From Pelomyxa schiedti (lineage: Eukaryota > Evosea > Pelobiontida > Pelomyxidae), in assembly GCA_020536535.1 (NCBI GenBank), contig JAHLWZ010000753.1:1-53673 (forward strand): 53,673 nucleotides of DNA. Direction: 5' to 3'. A program made the translations under genes and the position numbers. The notes below the pieces were generated by a model that was not told the origin of the DNA, ran no database searches, and saw nothing but the letters and a program-made list of their open reading frames with translations. Positions 11,201 to 21,941 of the stretch are shown here, piece after piece (positions within the stretch are counted from its first letter, which is position 1; every line of letters begins with the position of its first letter).

Positions 11201-14200
11201 ACAGAACTGTCATGAATGGGGTCGCATCAGAGCAAGAGCGGCCAAGTGAACACAATTCTCCAAAGGAAGCAGACGAAATAACATGTGTGTGGGTACCTGC
11301 TGCATACGTGCGGTGTTGTGCTCTGGGCCTGTCAAGCGGAAGATCGCACACCTCGGGTGCACCTTCCAACTCTTTCTTCCAGTAAGATAGCTGCACGTCT
11401 TTCAACTCGGGTGACTCTAACAGCGCTCTTTGCCAGAGGGAAAAGTCTGCATACTGGAAGGGAAGTGCTGGCAGAGGTGACGGCGCCATGGATTTGTCCC
11501 CTGTTGAAAGTGCCAACTCTCTGTTGTAGTTGTAGGAAATTTCTTTTAGGAAAGCAACGTAAGACCACCCATCGACAATGATGTGGTGAGCATTCACAAA
11601 CAAGATGGTCACTTCCTTGGACACTCTGAAAAGAGCCAATCTCAACAGAGGGCCAGTTTGGAGGTTGAAAGGTCTGAGAACCTCCTTTTTGCAACCCTCC
11701 ATGATCCACTCTTCCTTCTTTTGTTGTTCATCGTCTTGAAGGCCAGGGTAAGCAAACTCAGAGATTTCAAACCCTTGCTGGGCCTCTTTGGGTGGCAGAA
11801 TCAGCTGGTGTGGGTCGTCATCTCCGGAAACGACGAACCGTGTCCGAAGGGATTCGTGCCTCTGCACAATGGCGAGCGTTGCTTGTTGGAGAAGAGGAGC
11901 GAGAGGGGCAGACCCTTGCAGCTCGAGAGCGCCCCAAGTGCTGTACTGCACAGAGTTAGGTTCGAGTTGGTCAATGAAGAAGAGCCGCAACTGTGAGTAC
12001 GAAAGTGGAACTTTGGGGGGCCTCTGCATTGCATGTGGAGCTTGAATAGCCACGGCAGTTCTTAATGAGATGTGCTCTGTCATGGTACGAATCGTTCTCC
12101 ACTTGAACAAGTCCTGGATTGTCACCTTCCAGCCTCTCTCATTTGCACAAGCGATAAACTTGATCGCTTTGACCGAATCTCCCCCAGCTTCAAAAAAGTC
12201 TTCATCCAGTGTCTGTGGTGGAGCAGTGATGGCCTCACACCACGACTCGTAGACAACACGTTGCTCTGGTGACAGGAACTCTTTGTTGAGTTGTTGTGGT
12301 TGTTGCACATTTCCTCCCACTGATGATGCTGTCTTTGGTTTGGGACCAACAAAACCTGTCGTGCAGTTGACAATGGATGTTTTCAAGGAAAGCCCAGCGC
12401 AAATCATGTTTGTCAAAGATCCCACTCCTAATGGTCCAAAGTCGAACAGCTTCACCTCGGTGCATCCACCCTTGAGTGAAATTGCAGCCCTGTTGTTGTG
12501 TGTTTCAGGTGACGAAAGGGATGAGTGGGTTCTTACTTGACACAGTCTGGCCAATTGAAAGAAAGCTCCAGGCCATCTCTCACGATACGTGTAAAGATAC
12601 TTATGCTGTCTTCCTAAGTGTATTGCTTAGAGACCAATTTAAAAAATCCAAGTTGAGAAGGCGAACATACTTGAGATAGATCAGTCAACTTGCTTGAGCT
12701 GATCACTGAAGGATTGTTTGGCACTGGAGCCAACACTTTGCCAAAGCCACCAGACTTGAGATTGCGCAGTAATTTATCAGTGGGGCTGTGGGTGTAAAAC
12801 TTATTGTGAAGTGGAAAGACAACAGGTAAGGGCGAAGTCTGATCAGGCAGAGCGGATTTAAGTTTTGCTATGCTTGTTGGGTGTCCTGTGTGCACATCAG
12901 AAAATTATTTTCTCATACTCCAACTAACCAGAGATTTCTGTTAAATCGGGACCCATGTTGATGCAGGCATGAAGTGGAGCATTTGGGCATTCAGTGTTGA
13001 TGGATTGGAGTGCCCTCTGAACGACTTCTTCCGGGGCTGTTACTGTGGCAAGGCACGAGTTGGTGAAGACATCTTTCCCCCACTGTCTGATATACTCATC
13101 AATAAATTCAGCAAAGCACAACAGCTGACAAAAAGAAATCAACGCTGAAATGGCTTGCAACTGCTTGAGAGAATCTGGAAGAAAAATGTGGAATCAGACT
13201 TAAAAAAAGGAAGACAGCCACACTGACCTGCTCTGCTCAAGACAACGCATGAGGTCTGCCCTGAAGAATACCCAAGCAAAACGTCAAATGATCTGAGGTA
13301 AGTCATAAATCGATTGTTTCCGTCAAGATCATAATCGTCATTGCCAGTTGACAGTGCGGAAGCAATGAAGCATGCAACGTTGTAGAAAGTACACAGAGAA
13401 GCAAGAAACAAGCAGGAAAGTACTTCATTGCTGGGGCAGCTTGATTCATTCTGCACCCTGGTAAAAAAAGGGAGAAGGTTGAGTGAGATTGTAGTAAAAA
13501 AGATTTGCGAAAGTGAAAATACCATGAATACAAATCAACAGAACCCCCCGATCGGAAAAATTGATCCAGAACTGGGTGTTGGGAGCGGAGTTTGTCAAGT
13601 GTATCACGGTGTATGGCCGCCAACGCGCACAGTGAGGATGATGCTCCATAGAGCCACTTGTCCACCAAGGGGAACATGTTGCACAGCATCCTCAACTTGC
13701 CAATCAACCATGCTCTGATGTCTGGATCGGGGCTGAAACCACCAACTACTGCAATGCGCTTGGTTCTTTGGCACTGAGGTTCACCAAGAGGTTGAGTCAC
13801 AGATGGTGTGGTGGACACTGGAGTATCTTGTGAGGTTGTGACTTCTGGTTTTTGTGAGGGTGCTGTCAGATTTACGGGTTGTGGCTCAGCTGCTGATGAC
13901 ACTTTCGAATGTTCGAGAACGGCTTTTTCCATGGGGGTGCGCTTTGGAATGTTGGGTGGGATGGTGACGGTGGTCCCTTTTGGCTCTTCTTGTTCACCTC
14001 TCAGGGTACTGATTTCCGAGGCCAGCTCCCCAATTGATATGCTGCTCAGTAATTTCAGCGGTGAAATGTTAACACCAAGCTCAGACATTATCCATGTCCG
14101 CAAACTCGTTGCCACAAGGCTCCCGATGCCTTGCGATGCCAATACCATGTCTTCTCCAATGGACTGCTCCTCAATGCCCAGGGTCTTTGCCACACGCGCT

Positions 14201-17200
14201 TTCAGGAGGGAAAATACGGAAATTTCTCCAGCAACTGCCTTGTGTGCATTTTCATCAACGATATGATTTTCAGAAAACCTGGCAAGAGAAAGGGTGGTTT
14301 TGAAGCCCATGCAAAACAGGCTATCGTCAATGGAGAAGAGTGAAACTGGGGAATCCGATTCTTTCCTTGAAAGAATAGCATAAAGGCAATCAAGAGAAAC
14401 TGTTGCAGAAACCTGGCTTATGCCATTGGCAGCAAGTGACACTGCTGGCAAGGGAGATGTGGTCAAAACTCCTGTTTCTCCGATCGCACCCCACTGAACA
14501 GAAAGGGCAGGCAATCCAAGGTGATGCCTGTACTGAACGAATCTGTCCATAAAATAGTTTCCCGCAACGTACGATGTTTGACCATCTATGCCAAGCAGAG
14601 AGGAGATTGAGGAAAACATCACGAAGTGCTTGACTGGATGTGAGAGTGTGGCCTTGTGCAAATGCCATGCACCAATGAGTTTTGGGAAACAAACACGTGT
14701 GAACTTCTCCAAGGTGAGGTTGTAGAGAGAGCAATCCCCATATAAAGTAGCACTGTGGTACACTCCTTCCACTGGTGGCAATTCGGCCTCAATCACCTTG
14801 AACGCTGCGACAACTGAATCAAAGCTGCACACGTCGACGGAGAGGCAGAGAACTTTGCACCCGTGGCATTTCAACCAGTCGATCGAGTGTTTTTCAAAAC
14901 TGGTCTTTGGTCTCCCGTCACGGGATGCAAGGGCAAAGTTCCGTGCACCGTGGTAAAACAACCACTTGGCAACCAAAAATCCAAAGCCATTCAATCCACC
15001 AGAAACGAAGTAAGACGCATTCGCACTGCACAACCAACTGCTGCCATAGGCGCTTGGGAGCAGTTCCAACTTCTCAACTGGTCGTTTCATGGAGATGGAT
15101 ACTGCTCCTCTCTGATCTGGCTCAGAGAGCTGATCCAATGCTTCTTGGATGTGCGCAAGATCATACGATTGTACTGGAATGACGCCAGCCAAGGCCGATA
15201 CAACTTTCACGATTTCAGGGCCAAATTCATCAAATACCATGTCATCTGGAATGCTTGAGAGTTCGACAACTTGAATGGACTGGTTTTCAGTCAGTAGACA
15301 TCTGGGAAGCTGTTGTCCAGGAACGAGTTGAAGGAACCTTCCATTTCTTGCCAGGGTTTGAAGGGACTCGTCAGCAAGCATTCCCCCAAATGCATTCACA
15401 ACAATATCCACACCACGACCGCAAGTTATTTCGTTGATCTTGTCATAAAACTTTGGGTCATTCCCAGCAATGACATTTTCCAATCCAATCACTTCCCTGA
15501 GGTACTGCGCCTCATCCTCAGAAGAGGCTGTGGCCAACAATCGCAGCCCAAGGGACTTGGCAAGGTGAACAACAGCCAGACCCACTCCGCACGAAGCGGA
15601 ATGAACCAAAATACACTCCCCTTTGCAAGCCCTCGCACAGTGGACAAGCGAGTAAACAGCAGTCCACGCAGGAATCCCCAAAGCGGAAGCTTCTTCCAAC
15701 GAGACATTTGTTGGCTTGGGAAACACCGAATGGCAGTTGCAAATCAGGTGCGAGCACAGAGCTCCCAATCGGGGCATCACGATGACTTCATCCCCAGGCT
15801 TCACGTGAGTGACTGCACTTCCAACACGCTTCACCACACCGGATCCTTCCAATCCAAGCTTCCCATACTTGTGCCATTGCCCTGTGGCCGTTTCCACGTC
15901 GAGCAGTCCCTTGGAGATGAGGAAGTCCTTTGAATTCAAGCCGACGTGCTTCATCTCTGTGCAAACTTCGGTTGGGGCCAGGGCGCAGCCAACATTTATC
16001 CTCACAAAGCGAGGCGGGGACCCGGCGGAATCAAACTGGACCTCCCACCCTTCCTCCACTTGAACTGGTTCGGGTTGCCAATCAAGTCGAGAGATTGATT
16101 CCTTGTAGTCACCGATGTTCACTCGCACGCAGAACCGTCGGTTGTTGCTGATGCAAACTTCGGTTTCGAGTGGATTGTTCCACCCATGGAGTGCTTCTTG
16201 AACGATGTGCGTTTTCCAAGTGCTTTCCTCGTCACAAGGGTCGAGGTCGATCACCTTCAGGTTATGTGCCGTTTCTGTGGTGGCAACTCGGGCCACTCCT
16301 CCCAAAGAGAACAAAGAAACTGCTGGTGTGTGGCAACGAGCCATCCTGGGATCGTAGACTCCCGTTGTCACGATGAGCATCCGGCAGTGCAAATCAACTT
16401 CGCTCAGGGCCGTGGACAAGTAAGCGATACATAACGCACTTTCAACTGAAACTCGTTTGAGTTCTTCGTCAACAGGTTCCGCTTTTGTGTAGTGTTCTGT
16501 GGGCCACGCGTTGACAACCTCACAAGCGGTGGGTTTCCCAATCGATTTTATCAACTGAACCCAATGGTCTTTGTTCAAGGGATCGATGCAAATGGTACTT
16601 CCGTCAGCTGTTGTTTCGTACTTCGGGCTTTGCCTGACAGAGATCGCCTTCTCAAAACGAGATCTCAGGGAGGAAAGGAGAGACTCACAAAATTCATTCC
16701 CACAAGACAGAAAGATCAAAACTCCTTGCTTATTCCTGGCTTCGGCTTCATTCTCATCAGGAGAACTCTCAATTGGCACAGCGAGAGGTAGCTCAATCCA
16801 CTTTTCCATGCCCAGTGATACGTTTGGGATTTTATTTGAAACGGCACTCAGCCTCAGATTCTTGATGGAAATCAGTGGCTTCCCAGTCATATCCATCAAG
16901 ACCGCGTCGCCAATCATGGACTTCTGAGGAACAAAATGTGTTATTTTGGTGTGGCACCAAAACGATGAAAATGTGCGGGCTGCTGTTGTTGGTTTTTGTG
17001 CAAGAAACGATGTGAAGGCGAGTTCGATCCCTTTGGAAGCACCTGTGTCAGAGACAACAGCCGAAAAACCTGAGCTGTGCAAACGCTTGATCCATTCATC
17101 CCTGGGAATGCACACGTGATTCCTGTCTGTTGGGTCGTTTTCCCACCATTGATCAAACAAGCCAAATACGAAGTTGAAGAACACGGACTCTTTGTGGGTT

Positions 17201-20200
17201 GGCTCGGTGAGAAGCAGCACACCACCAGGAGACAGAGCATCGTAAATTCTGGAGAGCACATCTCCCAACACTGGCGCAACATGAACAACAGAAAAAGCTA
17301 TCATCACGTCCACGTCTCGCAGATCCTCGGGGAATGGCTGAGAGATATCAAGTGCACTGCATTGGACGAATGGGAGGGGAGCGAACATCTCTTTGGCTTT
17401 GCTGACGAAGAGGGGCGAGACATCTGTGAATATGTACTCCACCTCGCATCCACGATCGTGGGCTTCTTGGCAAATGGGAAGAAGCTGCCTGGTAGCTCCG
17501 CCAGCGCCCCCGCCGATTTCCAGAATCCTGATTCTCTTTCCACGTTGCAAGAGCTGTCCAAAAACTGGGAGAGACGCTTTGGTGAGGTTGCATGTCACAG
17601 ACTCGTTGTAGAATCTGGAAAGTTTGTCGTCTTCCAAAAGAGAAGTCGAATTGCTGAAAAGGTCGACCAGTTGCCTACCCACAGTGTGGACCAACTCTGC
17701 TTCAATGTTCATCACCTTGAAGGGATACAAAAGCACTTCAGATGTTTGGCTATCCCCATGGAGACTTTGATGCCAACTGATATATTTTCTCTTGCTTCGA
17801 CTCCAATCTGTGGTGCTTGAAGCAATGGCCTGACAGAACTGGGCAGAGTAATGCTTGCACAGCTGCACCAACTGCGCATTTTCTTCAAGAGCCAAATGCA
17901 AGCGCTCCTCCTCAATCACGTTGTGTTCCGGAATGAACCTGCTCTCCTTGAGGTCCACGCAAAAATCTTCTTTGCTTCCTCCCTCCGTTCCAAGTGGAGC
18001 AAGTATCTCAAGATAACCGAGAGACGAGGGAAGGAGAATGCTCAAACCACGAAGGTCGGGGAGACCCAACAGCCCACCGATGATGCACTGAAAGCACGCG
18101 TCCAACACTGCCGGATGAACTGCTGAGTTTTTTGCGACTGAGGCAAGCGCGGCGTTGCTGAATTTAATTTGACCAAGTGCTTCATTGAAGTTGGTGTTTT
18201 CAACAAAAATCCTGGATATTGGAGCAAACAGCGATTTGTAATTCAACCCCATCTCCGCGAAAGACTTGTATATCACTGAGTGCCCTTTCATCAGTTTGCA
18301 TATTGCTTTGAGTGTGTCGATGTTTGTTTCGGGCAAAGCTATTGGTTTGGGTTCGGCTATCAATTCTATTGTGCACGAGGAACGCTTTGAAAGGGTTTTT
18401 TCCTGCTCGGCTTTCGTGTGCACTTCGAATCCCATTTGTTTCGATGTTGGGTGATAGTCTGTGACAACGCATTTGAACTCCACGTACGAGTCGGGGGATA
18501 GCACGACAGGACTGTGAAACATCATTTTTGTCACGGAAACTTGGTTTGTTCTCCAGATCTCCCTGGCAGCCAGTGTTGCCAACTCTGCATAAAATGCACC
18601 GGGAATCACAATGTCCTCTCCAGTGCTTATCCTGTGCTCAGAGAGCCAGGGGTACAGGTTCAGGGCAACCACGTTGCTCCAAGATGGAACCGGGCTATCA
18701 TCACGCAACCCCAAGAGGCTGTGTGTGGCATTCAGCCCACGTTTGTATGTACTGAAGGACTTTGGTTCCATTATCCGAACGGTGTTTTGCCACACCGGCG
18801 CGCTGGGTATCTTGACCCACCTCGACTTGTCCTCTTCCGCGTAAGGAGCGAGTGGGTGCTTGCTGACGTTGTGCCAGTTCAGGCTGGAGATGCCGTTCAC
18901 GTACAGAGTGCCAAGGTTCGACAGCATCGTCAAACGCTCGGGCTTGTTTCGCTCGATGGAGTGCACAATGACCGTCGGGTTCTTTGGCGTTGATGGTGCG
19001 GTGGTCGAAAGGTACACGGAAAGGACTGGGTGGTTGGCAAGCTCCACAAACACGTTGAACTTCTCCTCGAGAGCGCAGAGAACCGAAAGGTAAAACAGGA
19101 CGCTGCACCTCACGTTCTTCCACCAGTATTCTGGCCCTGGCGGTTCCGTCATAAATTTGCCCAACACCGTGGAGATTATCGGGATCTTTGGATGCGGTGC
19201 AGGGTTGAGGCCTTGAAGCTCCTGAATCAGCTGCTCTTTGATCTGGTCTGTTTGGTAACTGTGGAACGCGTTTTGTACGTGCAGGAACCTTGCGAACTTC
19301 CCCTGCGATTTAAGTTTTTGCTCCAAAGAAGCCAGTGTAGCAGGGTCCCCTGCTAAAACAACCGAATCGGCACTGTTTACGGAGGCGATGTCCACCCCAG
19401 TCACGTTGGAGATCAGTTCCGTTGCGTCCGAGAACGACATGCTGATGGCAAGCATCCTCCCTTTCCCGCTCAACGCCTGTTGCAGGCGAGACCTCACGCT
19501 GATGACGAGTACGCCTTCTTCCAACGTCAGGTAGCCGCTCACTACTGCTGCTGCCACTTCTCCGACGCTGTGTCCGACGACGGCATCGGGAACAATTCCC
19601 CAATGCTGCCACACTGCGTTCAAGCCGATCTGGACAGCAAAGATCAACACTTGGGCGTACTGTGTCTGGTTCACGTGCGAGTCCACCTCGGCTTTGTGAA
19701 GTTCCTCTATCACCGACCACCCCATCACTCTTCTCCCAATGCTGTCGACTTGTGTAATCGCGTCCCGAAATATCACGTCTTCAGAGAAGAGCTGTCTTCC
19801 CATTGCGAACCACTGAGGCCCCTGACCAGAAAAAACGAACAATGTCTTGGAGTTCTTCGTTGAGAGAAGTTGAGATGCCCCAACCTTCCATTTTGCATCC
19901 ACTTCTGCTTCAGCTTTGGGATTTTGTATGAAACTGTTCAAGGCGCTAGATATGTCCTGTGAAGTTTGCCCCAGAACTGCGAGGCGCTGGGAATAATGAT
20001 TCGTGCGTTTTCCAGCACTGTAAACGATCTCTGTCCATCCACTTTTGCTCACTGACAGAAAGTCGACCCACCTTTGCGCGGATGCTGCAAGTGCAGCACT
20101 GGTGTGTGCAGACACCGGCAGAAAGTAGAATGGTTTTCCACCAGAAGCCATGTCGGAGGGGATCGGCAGCGATTCTACAACAAGGCCATGATGGACAGGT

Positions 20201-21650
20201 GTTTGATGCTCCTCAACGACCACTGTTGCGTTGCTGCCTCCAAATCCAAATGAATTGGCAACTGCAATCTTCTTGTTTGTGGTGATCTTGCTCCACTGTT
20301 CCCCTTTCCATGAGACAGAAAGGCTTCCAAAGTTGATGTGTGGATCAACAGGTACAACGAGTTGGGGAAAAACTTCATCATGCTAAAAGTGGGTCAATTT
20401 TGGGTTTTTTTTTTTTTATTTTAATGCAAACCTGCATCATCAGAATGATTTTGGTGAGACTTGCCAACCCAGCACACGCCTCAGTGTGACCAATGTTTGC
20501 TTTCACTGAACCTATGAAACAAGGACCTCTTGCTCCCGTAGCTTCCTCACTGAAAACTCTCTTCAGAGAGTCTACCTCAATCGGATCACCCACTGGTGTT
20601 CCAGTGCCATGAGCCTCGACATATGAAACGTTGGCAGGGTCCACTTGTGCCAATGAAAGAGCTTGCTGCAGAACAGAGACTTGACCACTGCACTTAGGTC
20701 GATTAATGAACTGTTTGCTGCCGTCATGGTTGGTGGCTGTGCCAGATATTACACAGTAGATATGATCACCATTGGCAATAGCATCTGGTAAAGGCTACAT
20801 TTTGAAAAAAAACCAAAATAGGAGAGAAGAACACAGTGGGTTGGAAACGTCTTATTAAGTTGAAACATACCTTTAAAAAGAACGCAGAGGTGCCTTCGGC
20901 CCTGACATATCCATCCGCGTTGGAACCAAATGTGTGGCACTTGCCTGAGGAACTTGTCATTCCTGCTCGAGAAACAGAAAGCGAAAACTGTGGCAGCAGC
21001 ACTAAGTTCGAAGCAGCAACCAACGCCGAGGCACAGTCTCCGGCCCTGAGGCTCGAGCACGCAAAATGCAAAGCGACGAGGGAGCCACTGCAGGCAGTGT
21101 CGACGGTTACACTCGGTCCCTTGAAATCAAAAAACCACGAGAGACGGTTGCACAGCATGGACAGAGCCACTCCGTTGGCAGTGTAAGGAGACACGTCGGG
21201 CTCCGTCATAAGTGCGATGTTTTGCCAATCGATTCCGAAGCTGGCAACGAAAACGCCGGTCGAGTTGTCACTCCCGCCGTGAGGAAGGAGGTCTCGGTCG
21301 GCCACGCTCGTTGGGAATGTCTCGCCGGCGTCAGCCAAAGCTTCGCAAGAGACTTGCAGAAGTTGGTGCTGCAAGGGGCCAAGGAATGAGGCCTCGCGAG
21401 GCAGTAAACCGAAGAACGCGGCGTCACAGTGAGTGGCAGGATCACTAGTGCCCGCGAATGGTGTTTTAATCTTGCCGAGAGCACAGTGGACTTCTGTATT
21501 GAACCTGTGAGATGGAACTTTTTGGATGGCGTCGGAACAGGTGTGCAAGAGGTCATAGAAGTCGTCTATGTTTTTCGCAGTGGGAAATCTGCAACTTGTG
21601 CCCGTGACTGCAACCAAGAACCTCTCCGTGCTGCTGGAGTGTCGGCTCAT
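5262..21650 (-). CDS. Hybrid polyketide synthase / nonribosomal peptide synthetase with internal SAT-like domain
   Basis: Eight exons join in phase: 21650-20871, 20794-20432, 20382-13523, 13457-13228, 13174-12929, 12885-12671, 12613-12537 and 12489-5262, giving 5,332 aa. Domains, with approximate residues: KS 1-430 (DTACSGS, VEAHGTGT, NIGHTEA all present); AT 560-880 (GHSVGE); DH 915-1200 (His motif plus DACFQ); SAM methyltransferase near 1334 (EIGGGAGG); ER near 1890; KR near 2180 (GGLNGFG, SS...Y..GN); ACP near 2466 (GIGSL); SAT-like 2590-2990; PCP near 3025; C 3084-3500 (HHIIVDGW); A 3580-4090; PCP near 4157; C near 4224-4640 (HHIVSDGW); A 4717-5240; PCP near 5289 and stop. Family knowledge: it would build a methylated, reduced polyketide chain and add two amino acids. 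No thioesterase or reductase is present. The SAT-like domain spans exons 3-8, so it ties the PKS and NRPS halves into one gene. Exon joins are by eye and need RNA evidence. Confidence 0.88.
5737..7156 (-). repeat. Adenylation-domain block, copy in the second NRPS module
   Basis: About 1,420 bp match 9154-10573 at a constant offset of 3,417 with no difference that I could find. The block covers motifs A1 to A8 of the adenylation domain (SGSTGKP, YGPSE, YRTGD, RGLRIELGEIE). It stops before the mobile C-terminal subdomain, where the two copies differ strongly. Confidence 0.95.
9154..10573 (-). repeat. Adenylation-domain block, copy in the first NRPS module
   Basis: This is the partner of 5737-7156. 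Flanking condensation and carrier domains are clearly diverged, so the identity is confined to the block. That fits gene conversion or a recent domain swap, unless it is an assembly error. Confidence 0.95.
12500..13770 (-). other. SAT-like acyltransferase domain region inside the PKS-NRPS gene
   Basis: The domain is spread over the end of exon 3, exons 4-7 and the start of exon 8 (the tail lies just below 12490). It begins RIAVVGGFSPD near 13755. The nucleophile region is LLGYSSGQ (near 13265), where fungal SAT domains usually have GxCxG. LPVVFPLHN (near 12820) matches the SAT/FabD His region. FNWPDCVKAA plus LFDFGPLGVGSLTN (12537-12460) matches the closing 'W..V..A ... DFGPGG.SG...LT' stretch of fungal SAT and FAS acyltransferases. 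Family knowledge: SAT domains load a starter acyl group on an ACP. A place between an ACP and a PCP is unusual. Confidence 0.75.
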
Positions 21651-21941
21651 CTTTGTTCCCTGTGTACTTTCTTCTTAAAATTCTTCTTTGTCCAATGTGC
21701 TTAAGCACCCTTTTCAGGTTTTAGGAGAATGTTATGAGTGCTCTGATATCAGCCAGGAATAGCGAAGTTGTTCATCATTGAAAAGCATCAAGAAGGGTGG
21801 GAAATTTCATTCCTTGCGTATGAATCCACAGTTGTTTGTCACCAGCATTCCAAGAATTACGTCAAAAGTAATACACATTGGACACCCTTTTTTTATCCTC
21901 TTTGTTTTTCCTCCCATTTTACACCACCACCGGCCAACCAA
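21651..21941. promoter_or_regulatory. Shared bidirectional promoter of the two megasynthase genes
   Basis: Only 291 bp separate the two divergent start codons. The segment is AT-rich compared with both coding sequences and holds pyrimidine-rich tracts just before each ATG. A CCAAT-like CCAATGTG lies at 21693-21700. One shared control region for both genes is inferred. Confidence 0.6.

Noticed and set aside
12490-12554. MARLCQVRTHSSL... as the N-terminus of a separate NRPS
   Set aside because: This piece lies in an intron (donor GTAAGAACC at 12536, acceptor AACAACAG at 12490) and has no domain resemblance. The joined frame gives a proper SAT ending.
13303-13522. C-terminal tail of the PKS frame (WYFHFRKSFL... 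onward)
   Set aside because: It begins with an intron reading; a clean donor (GTATTTTC) and acceptor (TTTACCAG) lead into another frame that continues the SAT domain.
21768-21941. Upstream extension of the KS-AT-ACP frame
   Set aside because: AT-rich and unlike a PKS leader; the ATG at 21942 fits the composition change and leaves a normal promoter spacing.
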